A stretch of 29,520 nt of DNA from XYD1-FULL-39-28 sp964539855 (GTDB taxonomy: Bacteria > Patescibacteriota > Minisyncoccia > Minisyncoccales > Staskawiczbacteraceae), in contig CAZIJR010000004.1 in NCBI GenBank assembly GCA_964539855.1, forward strand, positions 1 through 29,520, read 5' to 3'. Below the pieces are notes generated by a model, which saw only the letters and a program-made list of their open reading frames with translations, did no database searches and was not told the origin of the DNA. Made by a program: the position numbers and the translations under genes. Below, piece by piece: positions 23,181 to 29,520 of the stretch (its first letter is position 1; each line of letters begins with the position of its first letter).

Positions 23181-23276
23181 AAGGTGTTACTAACGTAAAT
23201 GAGGGCTAGATGAATAATCATCTTAAATTACCCTCATTTCCGAAGTGAATTTACTCACCTCGCTCGCAAATTCATG
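23181..23276 (+). repeat. 93-nt start-codon-abutting element, copy C (ABC permease)
   Basis: AAGGTG is at 23181-23186 and the ATG at 23274-23276, the same 93-base distance as copies A and B. The first 65 bases differ from A/B at one position; the following 28 differ at many, but the length is kept. The start-codon stem becomes GTGAATTT (23245-23252)/AAATTCAT (23268-23275), with the C-G pair of A/B replaced by T-A. The competing hairpin is rebuilt as CGAAGTGA (23241-23248)/TCACCTCG (23255-23262) with one mismatch. Mini-ORFs are unchanged in peptide sequence. Confidence 0.85.
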
Positions 23277-24545
23277 GACCTTATAGGCACAATAAAATTA
23301 GTTTTTAGAACCTTGCTTGCCCGTAAAGGCAGGTCGTTTTTGACTATACTGGGGATTGTTATTGGGGTGGCTGGAGTTATTACGATTATTGCTTTGGGAG
23401 CCGGAGCTAAAAGTTTGATATTATCGCAGATTACAAAATTTGGATCAGATCTTTTAAGCGTTCAACCGGGTAAGAGTAATGAAAAAGGACCTCCGGCACA
23501 GGTATTTGGAATTGTTGTTACAACTCTGACTGAGGGGGACGCAGAAGCCATACGAAATTCCGGGCAGGTTCCGCACGCTAAGGCGGTTTTTGGCGGAGTG
23601 ATGGGCTCGGCTTCTGTGGCTTGGAAAAATAAAACAGTTGACACTAATTTTATGGGAACTGAGTACACAATGCCAGAGGTTGTAAACGTCCCGATATCAG
23701 TGGGCAGATTCTTTAGCCGGCAAGAAGGCGAAGGAAACGCCAACGTTACTGTTTTGGGCGCCGCTGTTGCAAATGAGTTATTTGGCGGATCGGGAGTTAA
23801 CCCAATAGGCCAAGTTGTAAAGGTGAGAAATTCTTCCCAAGCTGAGGCGGGAGGAATTCCCTTGCACGTAGTTGGGATTACAGAGGCGCAAGGAAGCTCA
23901 TTGTTTTTAGACTTGGATGATCAGGTTTTTATGCCCCTGGCAATTGGGCAGCAGCAAATTTTGGGTATTCATTATTTAAAAGCAATTTATATAAAAGTTG
24001 ATTCTCCCAATAATATTGACCAAACAATACAAGACGTCACAAATTTGTTAAAACAGCGTCATCGTATAAAATCTGAAGCTGACGTTGACTTTACTGTGCG
24101 TAATATTGCAGATGCAATTGATATTTTGAATACTGTGACAAGCGCTTTAAGTTTGTTTTTAACTGCTATGGCGGCAATATCTTTAATTGTCGGAGGCATT
24201 GGGATTTTAAACATTATGCTGGCAACTGTGGCCGAACGCACGCGGGAGATTGGATTAAGAAAAGCTGTTGGAGCCAAAAACTCGGCTGTTGCACGGCAAT
24301 TTTTGCTGGAAGCAGGAGTCTTAACCTTTTTCGGAGGCATTATAGGAATTATTATCGGTATTTTGCTTTCCTTCCTTATTACTTTATTAATGAGATATTT
24401 GGGTTACGATTGGGCTTTTGTAATTTCAATTTGGTCAATTCTTTTAGCAATTGGTGTATCAATTTTAACCGGTGTAATCTTCGGCTTGTACCCTGCCCTA
24501 AAAGCATCAAAATTAAATCCAATAGACGCCTTAAGATACGAATAA
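23274..24545 (+). CDS. MacB-like ABC transporter permease 1 (FtsX family)
   Basis: The 423-residue permease has the MacB topology: an N-terminal membrane helix (GRSFLTILGIVIGVAGVITI), a large extracytoplasmic MacB_PCD domain at about 45-280, and a C-terminal FtsX domain with three helices that includes ERTREIGLRKAVGA and the ending ALKASKLNPIDALRYE. Such permeases act as mechanotransducers for export or lipoprotein handling rather than as channels. Its start codon is held in element copy C. It is followed one base later by a second permease of the same family, so the two probably form a heterodimer. Confidence 0.92.
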   Translation: MDLIGTIKLVFRTLLARKGRSFLTILGIVIGVAGVITIIALGAGAKSLILSQITKFGSDLLSVQPGKSNEKGPPAQVFGIVVTTLTEGDAEAIRNSGQVPHAKAVFGGVMGSASVAWKNKTVDTNFMGTEYTMPEVVNVPISVGRFFSRQEGEGNANVTVLGAAVANELFGGSGVNPIGQVVKVRNSSQAEAGGIPLHVVGITEAQGSSLFLDLDDQVFMPLAIGQQQILGIHYLKAIYIKVDSPNNIDQTIQDVTNLLKQRHRIKSEADVDFTVRNIADAIDILNTVTSALSLFLTAMAAISLIVGGIGILNIMLATVAERTREIGLRKAVGAKNSAVARQFLLEAGVLTFFGGIIGIIIGILLSFLITLLMRYLGYDWAFVISIWSILLAIGVSILTGVIFGLYPALKASKLNPIDALRYE

Positions 24546-24546
24546 T

Positions 24547-25806
24547 ATGTTTAATGCGCTTAGACAATCTATAAAAGCTTTGACTGCGAACCCTGTGCGC
24601 ACGGTTTTGACAACCGCGGGAATTGTAATTGGAATTGCCACGGTGATTTTAGTGCTGTCTGCTGGAGAAGGGTTTCGCAGCTTGATTGACCAAGAATTGG
24701 CTGCCTGGGGCACAGATACACTTTTTATAGAAACTAGAGTTCCGCCAACTACCAAAGACCGTGCAAGTGGAAGTAGTGCGGCGTCAGCTGATTTGAGCAG
24801 GGCTGCAAGCACTGTACAAATTACTTCATTTAAAACGTCTGATTTGGAGGCAATAAAAAAGTTGAATAATGTTGAGGGGGCTTATGGTATTGCTACGGGG
24901 CAGGCAGTTACAAGCTATAGAGAAAATGTAAAAAATATAATTTACTATGGCGTAGGAGCGGAAATGTTTGAAATAGATAAACGAACTTTAAAGTCTGGAA
25001 GATTTTTTACTCAAGCTGAGGATGCTGGAGCAGCTCAGGTTGTAATTTTGGGAAGCAATCTTGCAGACGATTTATTTGGGTTGGACGATCCGATTGGAAA
25101 ATTAGTGAGAGTAGGGAACCTAAATTTTCAGGTTATTGGAGTTTACAATGTGCAGGGAGCCTTGAGTGGGGGAGCAGATGATCTTTTGTATATGCCATTA
25201 GATACTGCCCAAAAAAAAATGCTGGGCGTTAACTATATACTTGTGGGCGTGGTGCAGGTGGGGGACGTAAATATAGCGGAGGCAACGGCAGAAAATATTA
25301 GGCAGACAATGAGGAGTCTGCACAGGATTACAGATTCAGATAAAGATGATTTTGTTGTAACCACGCAGGCCGAGGCAATGGATACTTTTAATGTAATTTT
25401 TGGCGGGATTACAGCCTTGCTTATTGCAATTGCAGCTATTTCGTTGGTTGTTGGAGGAGTGGGAATTATGAACATTATGTATGTTATTGTTACTGAACGA
25501 ACCGCTGAGATAGGCCTTAAAAAAGCATTGGGAGCAAAGCATTCTGACATTTTGAGCGAGTTTTTGGTGGAATCTGTATTAGTTACAATACTAGGAGGAA
25601 TTTTAGGAATTATTTTGGGAGCTGCTTTAAGCTGGGTGCTTTACTTTATTGCAATATCCTCTGGATTGGCATGGATTTTTTCTGTACCTTTTTATGCAAT
25701 TTTAATTGGTGTGGGAGTTTCGGCTGTAATTGGAATTTCCTTTGGAGTATTACCAGCCCGTAACGCAGCAAAAATGGACCCAATTGAAGCATTGAGATAC
25801 GAATAG
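24547..25806 (+). CDS. MacB-like ABC transporter permease 2 (FtsX family)
   Basis: The 419-residue protein is a diverged paralogue of the preceding permease: N-terminal helix TVLTTAGIVIGIATVILVLSA, an extracytoplasmic domain with a Ser/Ala-rich insert near 70-85, and an FtsX domain with TERTAEIGLKKALGAKHSD and ending NAAKMDPIEALRYE. Both share the final 'LRYE'. Tandem paralogues with one ATPase suggest a heterodimeric core with the adaptor upstream. It starts within the TAATATG junction without SD and lacks the 93-nt element of its partner. Confidence 0.92.
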   Translation: MFNALRQSIKALTANPVRTVLTTAGIVIGIATVILVLSAGEGFRSLIDQELAAWGTDTLFIETRVPPTTKDRASGSSAASADLSRAASTVQITSFKTSDLEAIKKLNNVEGAYGIATGQAVTSYRENVKNIIYYGVGAEMFEIDKRTLKSGRFFTQAEDAGAAQVVILGSNLADDLFGLDDPIGKLVRVGNLNFQVIGVYNVQGALSGGADDLLYMPLDTAQKKMLGVNYILVGVVQVGDVNIAEATAENIRQTMRSLHRITDSDKDDFVVTTQAEAMDTFNVIFGGITALLIAIAAISLVVGGVGIMNIMYVIVTERTAEIGLKKALGAKHSDILSEFLVESVLVTILGGILGIILGAALSWVLYFIAISSGLAWIFSVPFYAILIGVGVSAVIGISFGVLPARNAAKMDPIEALRYE

Positions 25807-25819
25807 GGTATGGTATAAT
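25792..25819 (+). promoter_or_regulatory. Promoter of the DUF4352-like gene
   Basis: TTGAGA (25792-25797), 16-base spacer, then TGG-TATAAT with the -10 at 25814-25819. A second TATAAT at 25832-25837 would give a nearly leaderless mRNA from ATG 25847. Confidence 0.6.
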
Positions 25820-25846
25820 TAATCAATATTATATAATCATTAAAAT

Positions 25847-26482
25847 ATGGCTTCAAAAAAACGTAAGAAATTTTTGCAAAACGGCCAAGTATCCCGATTG
25901 CTTTTAATCTTGGCAATAATTGTTTTGGTGGCAGGGGTTATTGTTTATTTGGTGATGAGAATGGCTGAACCGGCTCCGGCTCCCACACCAGGGCCCGACA
26001 ATGAATTACCGCAACCGGTTTATGAAGAAACTCTTGGTAATCTTAAGTTTGTTTTTGAGTCTGCCATTGATAAGGGAAGTGTTTTAAAAGTGGCCGAAAT
26101 AATGAATAACCAATATTCCTCTTCCTGGCAAAAAGATATTTATACTACAGAACGGTTTATTGAGGTTACCATCGGCGCTCAAAATAAAGGTAAGGCAAAT
26201 ATTGCCGATAGGTCATGGGATATTGGCAATATTATTGATGCTGATGGAAGAAACTTTGAGCCGTCAGACGAATACTCGGTAGATGCATGGTTGCCCGAAA
26301 ACAATTCCTGTGGCGTTTTGTTAAAGCCAGAGTTTGACCCTGTGCCTTGCACAAAAATATATGAGGTATCTAAGGTTTCTACAGGTTTAAAAATTACAGT
26401 TATATCCGGAAAAGACAATGAAGCAAATAATTTTTCTTCAGGAAGCGTGGACCAGGCGCTAATAGATTTAATTGTAAAATAA
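25847..26482 (+). CDS. Membrane-anchored DUF4352-like protein
   Basis: The 211-residue protein has a basic N-terminus, one membrane helix at about 20-43, a Pro-rich linker (PAPAPTPGPDNELPQP), and an extracytoplasmic beta-sandwich-like domain. FIEVTIGAQNKGKANI and then WDIGNIIDADGRNFEP follow the DUF4352 pattern (strand, N-x-G-K, strand, D-x-x-G-R-x-F). Two Cys (NSCGVLL and VPCTKIY) could form a disulfide. It follows the ABC permeases but has its own promoter. A role as an accessory or surface protein is possible; function is unknown. Confidence 0.7.
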   Translation: MASKKRKKFLQNGQVSRLLLILAIIVLVAGVIVYLVMRMAEPAPAPTPGPDNELPQPVYEETLGNLKFVFESAIDKGSVLKVAEIMNNQYSSSWQKDIYTTERFIEVTIGAQNKGKANIADRSWDIGNIIDADGRNFEPSDEYSVDAWLPENNSCGVLLKPEFDPVPCTKIYEVSKVSTGLKITVISGKDNEANNFSSGSVDQALIDLIVK

Positions 26483-26488
26483 AAAAAT

Positions 26489-26872
26489 ATGGCTGATCAA
26501 GATAAGAAACCCGAGTTAAAAAAGGGCGAAACCCCGGCCATAGAAAATAAGCCCGAGCTTAAGGTAGATGATATTCCGGCTCCGGAAAGAAAAGAGATTT
26601 TAGAGGATGAAAAAATTGTTTCAGATGAGCTAAAACGGGAAATTGAGTTGATGGCGGTTGACGAAAACCTGAAAGGCGAGGCAGAAAAAAAAGCACAAAA
26701 AATTTCGTTTTTGGGAGAAAAAGAAAAAATTGAACATCTCCTAAAAATTGCGCATGAAAAAGGCGTTGTTTTTGCAATACAGGTTGCCAAAAGAATGAAC
26801 GACCCTTATCTTCTAGATATTTTCCACGACGTCCTAGCCAAAGAAGGCTACTACCAGAAATTCATGAAATAA
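26489..26872 (+). CDS. Acidic hypothetical protein upstream of the VirD4-like ATPase
   Basis: The 127-residue soluble protein has a highly charged, probably disordered first half (repeated KPELK, Asp/Glu-rich) and a more ordered helical C-terminal half, FLGEKEKIEHLLKIAHEKGV followed by FAIQVAKRMNDPYLLDIFHD. No family is recognised by name. It begins six bases after the DUF4352-like gene and precedes the large ATPase by a 117-base AT-rich spacer. Similar pairings of such a protein with a large VirD4/TraG-like ATPase occur, to my recollection, in other Patescibacteria. A role as adaptor is inference. Confidence 0.65.
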   Translation: MADQDKKPELKKGETPAIENKPELKVDDIPAPERKEILEDEKIVSDELKREIELMAVDENLKGEAEKKAQKISFLGEKEKIEHLLKIAHEKGVVFAIQVAKRMNDPYLLDIFHDVLAKEGYYQKFMK

Positions 26873-26989
26873 ATTTCCTGAAAATTTAAAATTTGCAATT
26901 TATAATTTGAAATCAATATTTAAATATTTCAAATTTAATTAATTCAAACTGAATTCAAATTTCAAACTTTAAATTAAAAATTCGTTATT
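26873..26989. other. AT-rich spacer with inverted repeat
   Basis: The spacer is almost entirely A and T with recurring AATTTGAAAT/ATTTCAAATT words. One perfect 10-bp inverted repeat pairs 26904-26913 with 26926-26935. There is no T-run after it and no clear promoter, so it is low-complexity sequence with possible cruciform potential. Confidence 0.5.
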
Positions 26990-29470
26990 ATGTCTATTAT
27001 TATTCCAGGGCTTATTATAGTTTTTTTCTTGATAGTGCTGGCTTTTGTTGTTGCCCTGAACGCTGAATCAAATGAAAAAAACTCTGTTTTTGGCGGGCTG
27101 GAAATGGTTTTGTTTTTGGTAATGATGCCTAAAAATCCTCAAAAAAAGGAACAAGACGAGCAAAAAGAGGAAAAAACAATGATTGCCCAGATGGAACAGG
27201 TTTTTGCTAATTTTTTATATCTTAAAAAGCCAAAAATGTTCCAAGATCCCCCCTGCGCCGCTTTTGAGATTGCTTCCCAAATAGGTGGCTCAGATATTTC
27301 TTTTTATGTGGCCGTGCCAAAATATTTGGAATCGGTTTTTGAAAAGTATGTGCAAGGAGTTTATCCAAATGCTGTTGTTGATAAAGTTCCAGAAGATTAT
27401 ACAATTTTTGAGCCGCAGGGAGCAACCGCCGCGGCATATTTAAAACTGTCTGAAAATTTTCTTTTTCCTATAAGTACTTATCAAACCTTGGAAAAAGATC
27501 CTTTGTCATTAGTAACAAATGATTTGAGTAAAATTTCGGCTAATGAGGGTGGGGCTGTGCAGGTTGTGATAAGGCCGTTATCAAAACTAAATTTAAGACG
27601 AAAAGGCGAAAAGGCATTAAAAAAAATAAGGGAAGGCAAGGACATTAGAAGTGCTGCTATACAGGCTTTTCACGGGCCTTTGATGGAAATGTTTGACGAG
27701 TTTTTGAATCCTCCAAAAACCCAAATTAAAGGGAATAACCCAAATTTGGATCAGAACGGAAGACCCAAAGAACAGGGGTTTGATCAAAAAGGCTATGATG
27801 CTATACAAAGTAAAATTCAAAAACAACCGTTTGAAGTTAATATAAGAATCTTAGCTTCTGCGCAATCGGAGGGACGGGCAGAAGAAATTTTAACCCATTT
27901 GACAGGAGCATTTAGCCAGTATTCTTTATCAGCTATAAATAGCCTAGATGCACGAGAAGTAAAAGGCAAAGCACTCAAAAAATTAATTTATGATTTTAGC
28001 TTTAGAAATTTTAATTCTGCAAATGCCAGCATTTTAAACTTAGAAGAGCTAGCAAGTGTTTATCACTTTCCCAGCCATTATATTGAAACGCCTTATATTA
28101 AAGCCGCGAAATCCGTGTCAGCTCCTCCTCCTGCAGACTTGCCCAAAAAAGGAGAAATAATCATAGGAAACGTAAATTATAGAAATGAAGAACGACCTGT
28201 TTATTTTGCCGATAAAAAAGATCGAGCAAGGCATTTTTACATTATTGGGCAGACTGGCGTGGGTAAATCCTGGTTTATGGAAGGAATGGCGATACAAGAT
28301 ATTAAAAACGGGGAAGGCGTTGCTATTGTTGATCCGCACGGAGAATCAATTGAACATATTTTGGCGCATATACCAAAGGAAAGGGTTGATGATGTTGTTT
28401 TGTTTGAGCCGTTTGATACCGAAAGGCCTTGTGGACTAAACATGCTAGAATACGACTCTCCTGAGCAAAAAGATTTTGCGGTTCAGGAAATGATTGCTAT
28501 TTTCATGAAATTATTTCCGCCGGAAATTATTGGGCCAATGTTTGAGCACTATATGCGAAACGCGATGCTAGCTTTGATGGCAGACCGGGAAAATCCAGGA
28601 ACACTAGTGGAAATTCCAAGAATGTTTACTGACCCCGCATTTTTACAGCAAAAAATGGCAAAAGTGACTGATCCTATTGTAAGAAATTTTTGGACAAAAG
28701 AATGGGCGCAAACAACAGGAAGTACTAGGTCTGATATGCTAGGTTATGTGGTCTCGAAATTAGGCAGATTTATTGAAAACGAAATGATGCGAAACATAAT
28801 AGGGCAGTCGCATTCTGGTTTTGATTTGGCAGAAATAATGAATAACAAAAAAATATTCCTGGCCAATTTATCAAAGGGCTTGACCGGCGAAGTAAACAGT
28901 TCTTTGCTTGGATTAATCTTAATTTCTAAAATTCAAATGGCAGCTATGAAGCGTGCCAGAATAGCAGAGGAAGAAAGAAAAGATTTTTATTTATATGTTG
29001 ACGAATTTCAAAATTTTACCACCGATTCTATTGCCACAATTTTGTCTGAGGCCAGGAAGTATAAACTTAATTTGATTATGGCGCATCAATATATGCCCCA
29101 ATTAAAGGAAGAAATAAGAGATGCTGTTTTGGGGAACGTAGGAACTATAGGAGCATTTAGAATAGGAGCTGAAGACGCAGAAAATTTAGAAAAACAATTT
29201 GAGCCTGGTTTTTCAAGATTTGATTTGGTAAATTTAGATAATTTTACAATGGTTATAAAAATGATGATTGATAACAAAATTTCTACACCATTTAAAATGT
29301 TGACACTGCCCACCCCTAAAGGGAAGCCAGAAATTGTGGAGGCAATTAAAAAAATATCAAAGCTAAAATATGGCAGACCAAAAGCTATTGTAGAGCAGGA
29401 AATAATGCAAAGATCTTTTGTGAATTCTCCCACTCCTCCGGTTACACCACCTCCCGCCCCATTAAAATAA
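26990..29470 (+). CDS. VirD4/TraG-like membrane ATPase
   Basis: The 826-residue protein has an N-terminal membrane helix (about 3-23), a charged linker, an extended domain of about 350 residues unlike classical coupling proteins, and a C-terminal RecA-type ATPase: Walker A GQTGVGKS at 420-427, AIVDPHGESIEHIL, LNMLEYDSPEQKDF, Walker B LYVDEFQNF (Asp671, Glu672), and the LIMAHQY motif typical of VirD4/TraG coupling ATPases. The C-terminus is Pro-rich. These enzymes move DNA or protein through type IV systems, but no VirB4, relaxase or pilin gene is adjacent here. In Patescibacteria it may serve DNA uptake or pilus-related export (inference). A strong terminator follows directly. Confidence 0.85.
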   Translation: MSIIIPGLIIVFFLIVLAFVVALNAESNEKNSVFGGLEMVLFLVMMPKNPQKKEQDEQKEEKTMIAQMEQVFANFLYLKKPKMFQDPPCAAFEIASQIGGSDISFYVAVPKYLESVFEKYVQGVYPNAVVDKVPEDYTIFEPQGATAAAYLKLSENFLFPISTYQTLEKDPLSLVTNDLSKISANEGGAVQVVIRPLSKLNLRRKGEKALKKIREGKDIRSAAIQAFHGPLMEMFDEFLNPPKTQIKGNNPNLDQNGRPKEQGFDQKGYDAIQSKIQKQPFEVNIRILASAQSEGRAEEILTHLTGAFSQYSLSAINSLDAREVKGKALKKLIYDFSFRNFNSANASILNLEELASVYHFPSHYIETPYIKAAKSVSAPPPADLPKKGEIIIGNVNYRNEERPVYFADKKDRARHFYIIGQTGVGKSWFMEGMAIQDIKNGEGVAIVDPHGESIEHILAHIPKERVDDVVLFEPFDTERPCGLNMLEYDSPEQKDFAVQEMIAIFMKLFPPEIIGPMFEHYMRNAMLALMADRENPGTLVEIPRMFTDPAFLQQKMAKVTDPIVRNFWTKEWAQTTGSTRSDMLGYVVSKLGRFIENEMMRNIIGQSHSGFDLAEIMNNKKIFLANLSKGLTGEVNSSLLGLILISKIQMAAMKRARIAEEERKDFYLYVDEFQNFTTDSIATILSEARKYKLNLIMAHQYMPQLKEEIRDAVLGNVGTIGAFRIGAEDAENLEKQFEPGFSRFDLVNLDNFTMVIKMMIDNKISTPFKMLTLPTPKGKPEIVEAIKKISKLKYGRPKAIVEQEIMQRSFVNSPTPPVTPPPAPLK

Positions 29471-29506
29471 AAAAACGGCTCACACTAACTAGTGTGAGCC
29501 GTTTTT
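29471..29506. terminator. Bidirectional intrinsic terminator
   Basis: A perfect 16-bp stem pairs 29471-29486 (AAAAACGGCTCACACT) with 29491-29506 around loop AACT. With A-rich and T-rich ends it can terminate on both strands. Its inner arms share AACGGCTCAC/GTGAGCCGTT with the hairpin inside prmC. Confidence 0.93.
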
Positions 29507-29520
29507 AGTTATTAAACCCT

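Noticed and set aside
26873..26989. AT-rich spacer as replication origin
   Set aside because: No DnaA-box cluster, no dnaA/dnaN neighbours, and similar AT-rich spacers are ordinary in such genomes.

Overview
The window looks like chromosome of a Patescibacteria (Candidate Phyla Radiation) bacterium. It is AT-rich, with compact operons and very short spacers. Most genes lack a recognisable Shine-Dalgarno (SD) sequence. Several gene types are typical of that group: a Clp ATPase with N-terminal membrane segments, a VirD4/TraG-like ATPase behind a small acidic protein, stand-alone MacB-like permeases, and a short division cluster of mraZ, rsmH, a FtsL-like gene and a PBP. TGA is used as a stop at several full-length genes, so the UGA=Gly code of Gracilibacteria/Absconditabacteria does not apply. 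The lineage call is inference; there is no rRNA here.

Layout. 1-1509: small winged-helix-like protein and mltG. 1519-2867: promoter, L10 leader with attenuator, rplJ, rplL, terminator. 2895-3210: small membrane protein with a strong terminator. 3246-6694: tRNA-Val(CAC), a hypothetical gene, a membrane protein and a membrane-anchored ClpC-like ATPase. 6708-7265: terminators around a degenerate receiver-domain gene. 7333-10930: MraZ-controlled cluster ending in ftsI and tRNA-Glu(CTC). 10955-16641: amino-acid permease, Ca2+/cation exchanger-like protein, P-type ATPase, rmuC. 16675-17758: rplU and an ArsM-like methyltransferase. 17778-19108: GC-rich amidohydrolase with its own promoter, SD and terminator. 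19143-20958: prmC, a WG-repeat-like small protein, a PD-(D/E)XK protein. 20997-26482: adaptor, ABC ATPase, two FtsX/MacB permeases and a DUF4352-like protein. 26489-29506: acidic protein, VirD4/TraG-like ATPase, terminator.

The most unusual item is a 93-nt element that directly abuts the start codons of three unrelated genes: rplJ, rplL and the first ABC permease. Two copies are identical; the third diverges near its 3' end. It contains an SD-like AAGGTG, two overlapping mini-ORFs, a perfect nested hairpin, and a second hairpin whose 3' arm includes the start codon. Where the third copy differs, the start-codon stem is kept by compensatory change, and a competing hairpin that would free the start codon is rebuilt from different bases. 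This fits an undescribed cis-acting translational control element, although a mobile palindromic repeat is not excluded.

A second pattern is a set of short, higher-GC, single-gene units with their own terminators (2895, 6870, 17896, 19935). Three of the four have a clear SD, unlike the surrounding genes, which suggests separate acquisition.
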